The translations under genes were made by a program, and so were the position numbers. From NCBI GenBank assembly GCA_963819905.1, contig CAWFXP010000001.1, positions 558,001 to 622,000 of the forward strand: a DNA stretch of 64,000 bases, in the 5' to 3' direction. The notes under the pieces are model-generated. The model ran no database searches. It was not told the origin of the DNA and worked only from the letters and a program-made list of their open reading frames with translations. Positions 41,840-50,138 of the stretch are shown piece after piece; within the stretch, counting starts at the first letter, position 1, and the number at the start of each line of letters is the position of its first letter. The DNA is from CAWCQC01 sp963819905 (GTDB taxonomy: Bacteria > Actinomycetota > Thermoleophilia > Gaiellales > Gaiellaceae).

Positions 41840-42646
41840 GTGGGCGGCGGGGACGATCTCGCTGCCGCGCTTCTCGATCTCCAGGCTCTGACCGAGCGCC
41901 TGCGCCGCGAGTGCCCCTGGGACCGGGCGCAGACCGCGCGCACGATCGTGCCCCACACCGTCGAGGAGGCCTACGAGGTGGCCGACGCCGCGTTGGCGGG
42001 GCAGGCCGTGAAGCTGCTCGACGAGCTGGGTGATCTCCTGTTCCAGGTGTTCTTCCTGGCGCTCCTGCTCGAGGAGGCGGGCGAGGGAGACCTGGCCTCG
42101 GCCGCGAGGCAGATCGAGGCGAAGCTCGTACGGCGCCATCCCCACGTCTTCGCCGATGCCTCGGTCGAATCCGCCGGAGCGGTCAAGCGGCGCTGGGAGG
42201 AGCTGAAGAGCGAGCAGGAAGACCGGGCGGGGATCTTTCACGACGTCCCCGATTCGCTCCCCGCACTGCTTCATGCGAAGAAGGTGCAACGGCGCGCAGC
42301 CACCGTCGGCTTCGAGTACGAGCACGCCGGGCAGGCGCTCGGCGACCTCCGCGGCGAGATCGACGAGCTGCGGGCGGAGCTCGGGCCGGTCGACCCACCG
42401 GCCGAGACGGAGCCTGACCCGCGGCACGAAGCGGAGCTCGGCGACGTGCTCTTCGCTCTCGTGAACGTCTCACGACGCCTCAACGTCGACCCCGAGCTCG
42501 CCCTCCGGCGGGCGAGCGGCCGCTTCGTCTCCCGCGTCGAGGCGGCGGCCGAGCTGGCCCGCGAGGACGACGCCGACTTCGCCGAGCTGCCTATGGCCGA
42601 GCAGGACCGGTACTACGAGCGAGCGAAGGAGGGCGAACCGGGATGA
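41840..42646 (+). CDS. mazG: Nucleoside triphosphate pyrophosphohydrolase MazG
   Basis: A 268-residue all-alpha NTP pyrophosphatase with two MazG repeats. The first has LRRECPWDRAQTARTIVPHT, VEEAYEV and LDELGDLLFQVFFLALL (the EExxE and ExxD metal motifs). The second contains RHEAELGDVLFALVNVSRRL. It cleans non-canonical NTPs. GTG 41840 directly follows the preceding stop, and its TGA overlaps the eno ATG (ATGA). mazG-eno adjacency is common in bacteria. Confidence 0.93.
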   Translation: MGGGDDLAAALLDLQALTERLRRECPWDRAQTARTIVPHTVEEAYEVADAALAGQAVKLLDELGDLLFQVFFLALLLEEAGEGDLASAARQIEAKLVRRHPHVFADASVESAGAVKRRWEELKSEQEDRAGIFHDVPDSLPALLHAKKVQRRAATVGFEYEHAGQALGDLRGEIDELRAELGPVDPPAETEPDPRHEAELGDVLFALVNVSRRLNVDPELALRRASGRFVSRVEAAAELAREDDADFAELPMAEQDRYYERAKEGEPG

Positions 42647-43927
42647 GCAGCAGGATCGCCCGCGTTTCGGCGCGGCAGGTCCTCGACTCGCGGGGGAATC
42701 CGACGGTCGAGGTCGACGTCGCCCTCGAGTCGGGCGCCGCCGGGCGGGCGGTGGTGCCGTCGGGTGCGTCGACCGGCCGCTTCGAGGCAGTCGAGCTGAG
42801 GGACGGCGACGCCGACGCGTATCTCGGGAAGGGTGTCCTCCGGGCGGTCTCGAACGTCGTCGAGGTGATCGGCCCGGCGCTCACCGGTGCCGACGCGGGC
42901 GACCAGCGGGCCGTCGACCGGATGCTGGTCGAGCTCGACGGAACGGCCAACAAGGCGCGGCTCGGCGCCAACGCGATCCTCGGCTGCTCGCTCGCGGTGG
43001 CGAAGGCCGCGGCCGCGGACGCCGATCAGCCGCTCTGGCGCTGGATCGGCGGCGACGCCGCGCATGTCCTGCCCGTCCCGCTCATGAACGTCGTGAACGG
43101 TGGTGCGCACGCCCAGAACTCGCTCGACGTCCAGGAGTTCATGGTCGTGCCGCTCGGAGCGGCGAGCTTCTCGGAGGCGCTTCCGAACCGGGGCCGAGAT
43201 CTTCCACCACCTGCGGGCGCTCCTGCACGAGCGCGGTCTCGCGACGGCCGTCGGCGACGAGGGTGGCTTCGCGCCCGATCTCGCCGGCACGGAGCCTGCG
43301 ATCGAGGCGATCCTCGAGGCGGCCGAGCGGGCCGGTCACCGCGACCGCGTGGCGATCGCGCTCGACGTGGCCGCCACCGAGCTCTGGCGTGACGGCGCCT
43401 ACTCGTTCGACGGAGCAGGGCAGCGGCTGACGAGTGACGAGCTCATCCGCCACTACGAGGAGCTCTGCGACCGCTACCCGATCGTGTCGATCGAGGATCC
43501 GCTGGCCGAGGACGAATGGGAGGCCTGGCACGAGCTGACCGGAAGGCTCGGCGACCGCGTCCAGCTCGTCGGAGACGACCTGTTCGTCACGAACGTCGAG
43601 CGTCTGGAGCGCGGGATCTCGCTCGGCGTCGGGAACGCGATCCTCGTCAAGGTCAACCAGATCGGGACGCTCACGGAGACACTCGACGCGATCGACCTCG
43701 CCCGCCGGAGCGGCTACGCGGCGATCATCTCGCACCGCTCCGGCGAGACCGAGGACACGACGATCGCCGACCTCGCCGTGGCCGTGAACGCAGGCCAGAT
43801 CAAGACGGGTGCTCCCTCCAGGACCGACCGGGTGGCGAAGTACAACCAGTTGCTGCGAATCGAGGAGGCTCTCGGGCCGCGGGCCGCGTTTGCCGGCGGT
43901 GAGGCCTTCCGGCGGGCCGGCGGGTAG
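42643..43927 (+). CDS. eno: Enolase, interrupted by a one-base frameshift
   Basis: Phosphopyruvate hydratase of glycolysis. Frame 1 runs from ATG 42643 through LDSRGNPTVEVDV, PSGASTGRFEAVE and FMVVPLGAASFSEAL (residue 180, codon 43180-43182). It then shifts: one extra C at 43183-43184 must be skipped to continue as RTGAEIFHHLRALLHERG, VGDEGGFAPD, SIEDPLAEDEW, VGDDLFVTN, SHRSGETEDTTIADLA and KTGAPSRTDRVAKYNQ to 43927. The rejoined protein would be 427 residues, the usual length, with all catalytic residues. As read, the gene makes a truncated, inactive 249-residue protein. Confidence 0.9.
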
Positions 43928-43934
43928 CGCGGGT

Positions 43935-43940
43935 TACCCT
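43935..43940 (+). promoter_or_regulatory. Leaderless-type -10 box of pyk
   Basis: TACCCT ends 6 bases before GTG 43947. Confidence 0.5.
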
Positions 43941-43946
43941 GCGCCC

Positions 43947-45362
43947 GTGAAGCCAGGTCGCCGCACGAAGATCGTCTGCACGATCGGCCCGGCGTCGTCC
44001 TCGGCCGCCGTGATCGACGAGCTGGTCGCGGCCGGCATGGATGCGGCGCGGCTGAACTTCTCCCACGGAACGCAGGCCGACCACGCCGTGCGGGTGCGGC
44101 TGGTTCGCGAGGCGCAGGAGCGGGCCGGCAGGCCGCTCGCCCTGATCGCCGACCTCCAGGGACCGAAGGTGCGGATCGGCGATCTCTCCGCGCCCGTCCA
44201 GGTCAGAGCGGGGGAGGAGGTGACGCTCGCCGGAGACGCGAGCTCCTCGCCCCCGGATTTGCCCGTGTCGCCGGCGGCGGTCTGCGATGCCCTCGAACCG
44301 GGCAACGATGTCATGGTCGACGACGGGCTCGTCAGGCTTCGCGTCGAGAGCGTCACGTCGGGCAAGGCGTCCTGTCGCGTGCTCGTCGGCGGCGAAATCG
44401 GTCCGCAGAAGGGCGTCAACGTCCCGGGCGTGTCGATTCCGGTGCCGTCGCTGACGGAGAAGGACGTGCAGGATCTCGGATTCGCGCTCGAGCTCGGCGT
44501 CGACTTCGTGGCGCTGTCGTTCGTGCGCTCGGTCGGCGACGTGCGTGGCCTGCGCGAGCGGATTCACGCGACGGGCGCGCCCACCGGCATCATCGCCAAG
44601 CTCGAGAAGGCCGAGGCGCTCTCCGACATGAGCGCGATCATCGAGGCCTCCGACGCCGTGATGGTGGCGCGTGGCGACCTCGGCGTCGAGATCGGCCCCG
44701 AGCAGGTGCCGCTCGTTCAGAAGCAGATCATCCAGTCGGCCCTCGAGCACGGCCGGCCGGCGATCACCGCGACGCAGATGCTCGAATCGATGCTGACGAG
44801 GCCGGAGCCCACACGCGCTGAGGCCTCCGACGTCGCGAACGCGGTCCTCGACGGCACGGCGGCCGTCATGCTCTCGGGCGAGACGGCGATCGGCCGCTAT
44901 CCGGGCGAGAGCGTCCGCGCCATCGACCGCATCGCTCGGGCTGTCGAGCCGAGCCTCGCGTATCGTCACGAGCTCGCCCGCACGGCCGAGCAGCCGTACC
45001 CGACCGTGCGTGACGCCGTCACGAACGCCGCCTGCGACATCGCCGAGGTGCTCTCCGCCGAGGCGATCGTGGTGCCCACGTTCTCGGGGAAGACCGCCTC
45101 GGGAGTTGCCCGGCACCGTCCTCGGAGACCGATCGTCGCCGCGTCTCACCGGCGCGAGACGCTGCAGCAGATGGCGATCGAGTGGGGCGTCGTTCCGTGT
45201 GAGATCGAGGAGGGCCGGGATGTCGAGCACCTCTGGTCGCACGCGCTCGACGCCGCGCGCGCGATCGGGATCGTGCTTCCCGGCGACCGCGTCGTGATCA
45301 CCGCGGGCTCGGCCGTCAACCTCCCGGGCACGACGAACCTGATCAAGGTCGAGACCGCCTGA
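43947..45362 (+). CDS. pyk: Pyruvate kinase
   Basis: A 471-residue enzyme converting phosphoenolpyruvate and ADP to pyruvate and ATP. Landmarks: RRTKIVCTIGPASSS, MDAARLNFSHG, DLQGPKVRIG, the active-site IIAKLEKAEAL and VMVARGDLGVEIG, then ITATQMLESM, and the C-terminal allosteric domain. GTG 43947 gives the standard start and has a leaderless promoter. It directly follows eno, so the last two energy-yielding steps of glycolysis are side by side. Confidence 0.95.
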   Translation: MKPGRRTKIVCTIGPASSSAAVIDELVAAGMDAARLNFSHGTQADHAVRVRLVREAQERAGRPLALIADLQGPKVRIGDLSAPVQVRAGEEVTLAGDASSSPPDLPVSPAAVCDALEPGNDVMVDDGLVRLRVESVTSGKASCRVLVGGEIGPQKGVNVPGVSIPVPSLTEKDVQDLGFALELGVDFVALSFVRSVGDVRGLRERIHATGAPTGIIAKLEKAEALSDMSAIIEASDAVMVARGDLGVEIGPEQVPLVQKQIIQSALEHGRPAITATQMLESMLTRPEPTRAEASDVANAVLDGTAAVMLSGETAIGRYPGESVRAIDRIARAVEPSLAYRHELARTAEQPYPTVRDAVTNAACDIAEVLSAEAIVVPTFSGKTASGVARHRPRRPIVAASHRRETLQQMAIEWGVVPCEIEEGRDVEHLWSHALDAARAIGIVLPGDRVVITAGSAVNLPGTTNLIKVETA

Positions 45363-45366
45363 GGCG

Positions 45367-45410
45367 GGCCGCCCGAGCCCGCTTCCGGCGTGCGTCGGGA
45401 CCGGGCGGCC
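45367..45410 (+). terminator. Possible stem-loop after pyk
   Basis: GGCCGCCCG (45367-45375) and CGGGCGGCC (45402-45410) form perfect 9-base arms around a 26-base loop, five bases after the pyk stop. No T-run follows, so a factor-dependent terminator or mRNA stabiliser is as likely. Confidence 0.35.
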
Positions 45411-45449
45411 GGGTAGGAGCGACGGCGCCGGGGGCGAAAGGGGATCCCC

Positions 45450-45770
45450 GTGGAAGCTCCCGCCGCCCGCGGCTCCCGGCGGTCGTTCGCGCTCTTGCGC
45501 TGGCTCGGCGTTGCCGTGATCTGCGCAATCGCGGTCGCGTACGTCCAGCCGATTCGAGCGTACTTCGCCGCCGAGGACGACCTCGCCGTGCATCGTGCCG
45601 AGAAGGCGGCGTTGCTGGCGAAGCAGACGAAGCTGAAGCGGCGGCTCACGCTCGCCGGTACCGACGACTTCATCGAGCGCGAGGCCCGCAGGCTCGGCTT
45701 CGTTCGGCCGGGGGAACGGTTGTTCATCGTCCAGGGCATCGAGGCCTGGAAGCGGGCGCACGTACCATGA
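45450..45770 (+). CDS. ftsB: Septum formation initiator FtsB/DivIC family
   Basis: A 106-residue bitopic protein: short cytoplasmic N-terminus, one membrane helix (about 16-33), a coiled coil (about 38-66), then EREARRLGFVRPGERLFIV, the conserved FtsB/DivIC C-terminal block. It acts in the divisome with FtsL and FtsQ. The eno-ftsB-DUF501 order is typical of actinobacteria, here with pyk inserted after eno. GTG start at 45450, without a strong Shine-Dalgarno. Confidence 0.88.
   Translation: MEAPAARGSRRSFALLRWLGVAVICAIAVAYVQPIRAYFAAEDDLAVHRAEKAALLAKQTKLKRRLTLAGTDDFIEREARRLGFVRPGERLFIVQGIEAWKRAHVP
45763..45768 (+). promoter_or_regulatory. Leaderless-type -10 box of the DUF501 gene
   Basis: TACCAT, overlapping the ftsB stop codon, ends 6 bases before GTG 45775. 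Confidence 0.45.
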
Positions 45771-45774
45771 GCAC

Positions 45775-46242
45775 GTGGTGGACGATCGTGTGGTCGTCGA
45801 GTGGCAGCTCGGGCGTCCTGCGCGGGCGCTCGCCGGCGTGGCCGTGCGCTGTCCCTACGGCTATCCGGCCGTCACCGAGCAGGCGCCGCGAGCCGACGAC
45901 GGCACGCCCTTTCCGACCACCTTCTGGCTGACGTGCCCCTGGCTCGCCGCTGCCGTGAGCCGGCTGGAGGCGAGGGGAGGGGTAGGCCGCTGGTCGGCCG
46001 CGGTCTCGGAGGACGCCGACCTCGCCGAGAGCCTTCGCCTGGCCACCGCCGAGCAGCAGCGGCTTCGGCCCGAGCTTCCCGGCGGCATCGCCGGCGCCCG
46101 GCAGCCGGAGCGGCTGAAGTGCCTGCACGCCCACGTCGCCTTCGCGCTCGCCAGGCCGGGGTACCGGCTCGGGGAACGGATGCTGGCGGAGGTCGCAGAG
46201 CCCTGGTGCCCGGACGCGCGCTGCGGCGCGGCCGGGACGTAG
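45775..46242 (+). CDS. DUF501 domain-containing protein
   Basis: A 155-residue cytoplasmic protein with the DUF501 pattern: LGRPARALAGVAVRCPYGYP, PFPTTFWLTCPWL, ISRLE-like region, KCLHAHVAFALARPG and a C-terminal CPDARC. Four or more conserved cysteines and a KCLH motif suggest metal binding. Its role is unknown; it is almost always next to ftsB and eno or ppx in actinobacteria. GTG 45775 fits the leaderless box. Confidence 0.88.
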   Translation: MVDDRVVVEWQLGRPARALAGVAVRCPYGYPAVTEQAPRADDGTPFPTTFWLTCPWLAAAVSRLEARGGVGRWSAAVSEDADLAESLRLATAEQQRLRPELPGGIAGARQPERLKCLHAHVAFALARPGYRLGERMLAEVAEPWCPDARCGAAGT

Positions 46243-46554
46243 ATGCTCGACAGCGCGCGGTACCAGTGGGAGGAGGGGCGCCGGCGCCTTCGCGCCGAGG
46301 CCGCCGACCCGCTCCGCCATCGTCAGCTGTGCGACCTCGTCGACGCGGTGGTCGCGGGCCTCAAGCTGCGCGTCGGCCAACACTTCACGCTCGCCGAGCT
46401 CGCAGCGGCCCACGCCGGCGCCGAGGACTGGGTGCGGGACGTCGTGCTCGACGCCCTGCCGCCGAACCCGAGGGTCGGGGTCCGTGACGTCTCCCTCGTC
46501 GAGGACGCTGCCTTCGACGTGTACGCGCGCGGCGCGGTGGACTTCCGGCCCTAG
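46243..46554 (+). CDS. Hypothetical protein
   Basis: A 103-residue soluble, mostly helical protein starting with an ATG immediately after the DUF501 stop (no gap), so it is co-translated. It has a basic amphipathic N-terminal helix (YQWEEGRRRLRAEAADPLRH) and no motif I can name. The strict adjacency suggests a partner of DUF501. Confidence 0.7.
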   Translation: MLDSARYQWEEGRRRLRAEAADPLRHRQLCDLVDAVVAGLKLRVGQHFTLAELAAAHAGAEDWVRDVVLDALPPNPRVGVRDVSLVEDAAFDVYARGAVDFRP

Positions 46555-46557
46555 ACT
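46552..46557 (+). promoter_or_regulatory. Leaderless-type -10 box
   Basis: TAGACT, overlapping the previous stop codon, ends 8 bases before ATG 46566. Confidence 0.55.
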
Positions 46558-46565
46558 GGTGCCCG

Positions 46566-46832
46566 ATGGAAGGGCAGCCGGCCGAGCAGGAGCTCCCGCC
46601 TGCGCCACCGCGTGACCGGCGGCCGCCTGCATCGCGCCAGCGCCGACGCACGCGGCCGGGGTTGTTGCTCGCCCTCTGGGCGTTCCTGATCGCGGTCGTC
46701 TTCTTCGTCGGCCTCGTGATCGGGAGGGCTCTCGAGGACGCCCCGAAGCCCGGCGGTACGCAGACCCTCGTGCGGACCCTCGAGCCGTCGACGGTCGGTC
46801 CGGCCGTGACGGTGACCGTCACGGAGCCCTAG
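46566..46832 (+). CDS. Small single-pass membrane protein
   Basis: An 88-residue protein: Pro/Arg-rich cytoplasmic N-terminus (1-34), one membrane helix (LLLALWAFLIAVVFFVGLVI), then a Thr/Val-rich external tail. No family recognised. Its own TAGACT leaderless promoter suggests steady separate expression. Confidence 0.65.
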   Translation: MEGQPAEQELPPAPPRDRRPPASRQRRRTRPGLLLALWAFLIAVVFFVGLVIGRALEDAPKPGGTQTLVRTLEPSTVGPAVTVTVTEP

Positions 46833-46919
46833 CGGGTCGGCCCGTGGATCAGGACGCCGACGTGCTCGTCGGTGCGGCCCTGGGTACGGCGGTCGGCCTG
46901 GTGGCCGCCCGCCTCTCCC

Positions 46920-47351
46920 TCAGAGCTCTTCGCTCGCCTTCAGAAAGCCCGCGAGCACGAGCAGCCCCCCCGCGGCAAGGCTGATCCAGATGCCGATGCC
47001 GCGGCCGGTGCCCGTGAACGGCTCGGGAACGTCGATGACCCGGACGATGACGAGCACCAGCCCGACTCCGCCGATGGCGGCGACGACCGCCCCGAGGGGA
47101 ACGGTCGGAGGGAGCTCGAAACCGGTCACGCTGAGCACGAGCAGGACGAGGGCGGCAAGGCCGACGAAAAAGACGAGCTTGCCGATCGTGCCCGTGTGCC
47201 ACCCGATCACCGAGAGCGTGAAGCCCGGGCCTGCCAGGGCATACCAGCCCATGAACGAGCTGAGCGCGAAGACGAGCGCAGAGATCCAGGCAAGGGCCTC
47301 GCCCGGGGTCGTCGAAACCGCTCCACGCGCACGCCGCGCTGGCTCGCTCAT
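46920..47351 (-). CDS. Four-helix integral membrane protein
   Basis: A 143-residue protein with four predicted membrane helices and a short loop rich in Trp and Gly after helix 1 (FMGWYALAGPGFTLSVIGWH). No catalytic motif is seen and function is unknown. ATG at 47351. It forms a minus-strand pair with the 79-residue membrane protein at 47435-47674, 83 bases upstream. Confidence 0.72.
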   Translation of the reverse strand: MSEPARRARGAVSTTPGEALAWISALVFALSSFMGWYALAGPGFTLSVIGWHTGTIGKLVFFVGLAALVLLVLSVTGFELPPTVPLGAVVAAIGGVGLVLVIVRVIDVPEPFTGTGRGIGIWISLAAGGLLVLAGFLKASEEL

Positions 47352-47434
47352 GCCGCGGTGTTCGACGGCCGTGGCGCGCGCCCTCTACGGCCCCAGCACG
47401 AAGTCGGAGCCCTTCGTCCGCGGGGGTCAAGCCT

Positions 47435-47674
47435 CTAGATCCCGAAGACCGACTGGATCTGTTCCCAGATCGTCACGGTCAGGAAGACCGCGACCAGGAG
47501 GAGCATCGCGACGAGGATCCAGAAGCGCCGCCGTGCGCGCCTCAGCTCGCGCCGGTGCTCCAGGCGCGCTACGCGCCGGTAGCGCTGCTCGATGAAGGCC
47601 CGCCGTACGGCATGCGGGTCGTCGATCGGAGGCGCGGCTTCGTCCGCACGCGAGTGCTCAGCCCGGGCTGCCAT
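47435..47674 (-). CDS. Small membrane protein with Arg-rich N-terminus
   Basis: A 79-residue protein. Residues 15-50 are strongly basic and helical (RRAFIEQRYRRVARLEHRRE), followed by one membrane helix (FWILVAMLLLVAVFLTVTIW). No known family. The charged cytoplasmic helix next to a single anchor suggests a lipid- or nucleic-acid-binding adaptor, but this is a guess. Confidence 0.65.
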   Translation of the reverse strand: MAARAEHSRADEAAPPIDDPHAVRRAFIEQRYRRVARLEHRRELRRARRRFWILVAMLLLVAVFLTVTIWEQIQSVFGI

Positions 47675-47751
47675 CGGGATAGATTCTGGCTGTTCGGGTC
47701 GGACGATGCAACCGGACCGGTCGTGTCGGGGACTCCTGGCAAGCTTCCGCG

Positions 47752-48477
47752 ATGATCGCCGGGACGGCCCCCTACGTGCGCGTCGGCCACAAGGGCGCGG
47801 CGTCGCTCGCGCGAGAGAACACCATCGAGTCCCTGGCGGCGGCCCTCGACCACGACGTCGACATGGTCGAGTTCGACGTGGTCGACGCGCCGGACGGAAC
47901 GCTCGTGCTCGCCCACTCGCGCGGGGAGATCGAGCCTGACGCCGTGACGCTCGACGAAGCGCTCGCGTTCCTCGCCGTCGACGCGCCCGAGGCGCTGCGC
48001 ATCGACCTGGATCTCAAGGAGCAGGGCTTCGAGCAGGCGGTCGTCGAGGCGCTGAGACGGCACGGCCTCGGCGGACGAGCGCTGGTCACGTCGTTCTTCT
48101 CGCAGAGCCTGAGGGAGCTCCGTCGCCTGGAGCCGGGGCTCGCGACCGGCATCTCGTATCCCTGGGACCGCCGGAGCCTGTCGCTGAAGCCCCTCTTCCG
48201 GCCGGTCGTCGTGACCGGGGCGGCCGCGCTGCGGCGGGCGCTTCCGTACCGGATCGAGCGCATGGTCGCCCGCGCGGGGGCAGGCTCCGCCATGCTCCAC
48301 TTCTCGGTGCTGTCGCGGGCCTGCATCGAACGATGCCATGCCCGCGGGGTCCAGGTCTTCGCCTGGACGGTGGACGATCCCGAGCTGCTCGCGCGGGTGG
48401 TCGCGCTCGGCGTCGACGGCGTCATCTCGAACGATCCGAGGATCTTCGGAGGGCGCGCAGAAGTACGAGATCTGTGA
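47752..48477 (+). CDS. Glycerophosphodiester phosphodiesterase
   Basis: A 241-residue GDPD TIM barrel without a signal peptide, so cytoplasmic. Catalytic and metal residues are visible: GHKGAASLARENTIES (the GHRG-ENT motif with Arg replaced by Lys), MVEFDVVDAPDG and LVLAHSR, then TSFFSQSLRELR and WTVDDPELLARV. It hydrolyses glycerophosphodiesters to glycerol 3-phosphate and an alcohol. ATG at 47752 lacks a clear Shine-Dalgarno. Confidence 0.9.
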   Translation: MIAGTAPYVRVGHKGAASLARENTIESLAAALDHDVDMVEFDVVDAPDGTLVLAHSRGEIEPDAVTLDEALAFLAVDAPEALRIDLDLKEQGFEQAVVEALRRHGLGGRALVTSFFSQSLRELRRLEPGLATGISYPWDRRSLSLKPLFRPVVVTGAAALRRALPYRIERMVARAGAGSAMLHFSVLSRACIERCHARGVQVFAWTVDDPELLARVVALGVDGVISNDPRIFGGRAEVRDL

Positions 48478-48518
48478 AGATCACCTATTCGGAGTGGAGC
48501 GCCGGCAGGGCCTCTCGC

Positions 48519-48524
48519 TAGACT
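48519..48524 (+). promoter_or_regulatory. Leaderless-type -10 box of the L,D-transpeptidase gene
   Basis: TAGACT ends 7 bases before GTG 48532 and only one base before ATG 48526, so it favours the GTG. Confidence 0.5.
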
Positions 48525-48531
48525 CATGCCC

Positions 48532-49542
48532 GTGGTCCGTCGCATCGCGATCCTTGTCGTGCTGGCCGCAGTTGCCGCGGTCCCGCTTGCGAGCGCCCAG
48601 CAGAGTGGCGAGGAAACCCCGACGATCACCGGCGGCGATACCGGGACGACCACGACTGCGCCGCCGAGCGGGCAGATCGCGGCCGGCGTCACGATCTACG
48701 GCGTCGACGTCGGTGGCATGACGGCCGACCAGGCGAAAGCGGCCGTGCAGGCCGCCTTCGACGAGCCGGTGCGGTTCACCTGGAAGAAGCGCAAGTGGTG
48801 GGCCGCTCCCGAGCGCCTCGGCGCCAAGATCTACGTCCCGGGGGCCGTCAACCGCGCGCTTTCTGCGCCCGCGGGCTCCGACGTGAGCGTCGTCGTCACC
48901 GTCAAGGGCGCGGCCGTCGACGAGTACATCGCGTACCTGAACCGAAACTTCGCCCGGCCGGCGAAGAACTCGACGCTCCGACTCGTGAACCTGCGCCCGA
49001 AGATCTCCAAGGCGCGCACCGGCGTCGACATCCGCGAGCCCGACATGCGCAAGACGATCACCCGCGCGTTGAAGCGGGGGACCCGTGGCCCTATCCCCCT
49101 GGCAGCGAAGGTCATCGAGCCGTCCGTGACGCTCAAGGACTTCGGGCCCGTCGTCGTCATCCGGCGCGAGTCGAAGTCGCTGTACCTCTACCGGGGACAG
49201 CGGTTCTGGCGAAAGTTCGGCGTCGCGACCGGGCAGCCCTCCTATCCTACGCCGGTCGGAAACTTCGAGATCGTGACCATGCAGCGCAATCCGTGGTGGT
49301 ACCCGCCCCCCGACTCCGAGTGGGCGCAGGACCAGAAGCCCGTTCCTCCGGGGCCGACGAACCCGCTCGGGACGCGCTGGATGGGGCTCTCGGCGCCGCT
49401 CGTCGGCATCCACGGGACTCCGAACGCCTGGTCGATCGGGTACTCGGCCTCGCACGGCTGTATCCGGATGCTGATTCCGGACGCCGAGTGGCTCTTCGAC
49501 CACGTCGAGGTCGGGACGCCGGTCTACATCCGCTCGGTCTAG
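48532..49542 (+). CDS. L,D-transpeptidase (YkuD) with peptidoglycan-binding domain
   Basis: About 336 residues: signal peptide (cut near ASAQ), Thr-rich linker, a PG_binding_4/VanW-type domain (GVDVGGMTADQAKAAVQAAF onwards), and a C-terminal YkuD domain with IHGTPNAWSIG and SASHGCIRM carrying the catalytic cysteine. It would make 3-3 cross-links or attach proteins to peptidoglycan outside the cell. GTG 48532 agrees with the leaderless box; ATG 48526 would add two residues. Confidence 0.92.
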   Translation: MVRRIAILVVLAAVAAVPLASAQQSGEETPTITGGDTGTTTTAPPSGQIAAGVTIYGVDVGGMTADQAKAAVQAAFDEPVRFTWKKRKWWAAPERLGAKIYVPGAVNRALSAPAGSDVSVVVTVKGAAVDEYIAYLNRNFARPAKNSTLRLVNLRPKISKARTGVDIREPDMRKTITRALKRGTRGPIPLAAKVIEPSVTLKDFGPVVVIRRESKSLYLYRGQRFWRKFGVATGQPSYPTPVGNFEIVTMQRNPWWYPPPDSEWAQDQKPVPPGPTNPLGTRWMGLSAPLVGIHGTPNAWSIGYSASHGCIRMLIPDAEWLFDHVEVGTPVYIRSV

Positions 49543-49575
49543 CGGTTCCTTCGTCCCGCTGCGCCAGGCGGCCAG

Positions 49576-49581
49576 TACCCT
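49576..49581 (+). promoter_or_regulatory. Leaderless-type -10 box of the tlpA-ccmH-ccdA operon
   Basis: TACCCT ends 8 bases before ATG 49590. Confidence 0.5.
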
Positions 49582-49589
49582 TGTGACGC

Positions 49590-50138
49590 ATGGCGCTCCG
49601 CGGGAAGCTCGTGCTCCAGATCTGCGCGATCGCGCTGGTCGGCCTTCTCATCGGCCTGCTCGGCTGGCGCCTCGCCGACCGGCAGGAGGGCGTCAACCTG
49701 GCGTCTCAGGCCCAGAACGGGGAGCGGCCCGCGGCCCCGGACTTCACCCTTCCGACACTCGAGGGCGACGACGAGGTCACGCTCTCGTCCTTCCAAGGGA
49801 AGCCTGTGGTCCTCAACTTCTGGGCCTCCTGGTGCGTCCCCTGCCGCGAGGAAGCCCCCGCGTTCCAGGCGGCGCACGAGAAGTGGGGCGACCGGGTCGT
49901 CTTCATCGGAGTCGACGCGCAGGACTTCGTCGGCGACGCGCGGAAGTTCGTCGAGAAGCACGGCGTCACCTACCTGAACGTCCACGACGGCTCGGGCTCG
50001 ACGCTCGGTCGCTTCGGCATCACGGGCTTCCCGGAGACGCTCTGGCTCGACGCCGCGGGCCGAGTGGTGGCGTTCGAGCCGGGACAGACCGACGCAGAGG
50101 CGATCGAGCGGAACATCCAGCTCGCGCTCGAATCGTGA
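49590..50138 (+). CDS. Membrane-anchored thioredoxin-like protein (TlpA/ResA/CcmG type)
   Basis: A 182-residue protein with one N-terminal membrane helix (about 8-28) and an extracytoplasmic thioredoxin domain. The redox pair is WCVPC (Cys82, Cys85) in LNFWASWCVPCREEAP, and the cis-Pro region is ITGFPETLWLD. It reduces apocytochrome c cysteines before haem attachment. First gene of a tlpA-ccmH-ccdA operon; its TGA shares one base with the next ATG. Confidence 0.92.
   Translation: MALRGKLVLQICAIALVGLLIGLLGWRLADRQEGVNLASQAQNGERPAAPDFTLPTLEGDDEVTLSSFQGKPVVLNFWASWCVPCREEAPAFQAAHEKWGDRVVFIGVDAQDFVGDARKFVEKHGVTYLNVHDGSGSTLGRFGITGFPETLWLDAAGRVVAFEPGQTDAEAIERNIQLALES

Noticed and set aside
46844..46984. 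Plus-strand small reading frame of 46 codons starting with GTG, with a hydrophobic stretch
   Set aside because: It overlaps the 3' end of the minus-strand membrane protein by 65 bases, has no Shine-Dalgarno or leaderless box, and its last third is low-complexity Pro/Arg typical of antisense GC-rich frames.
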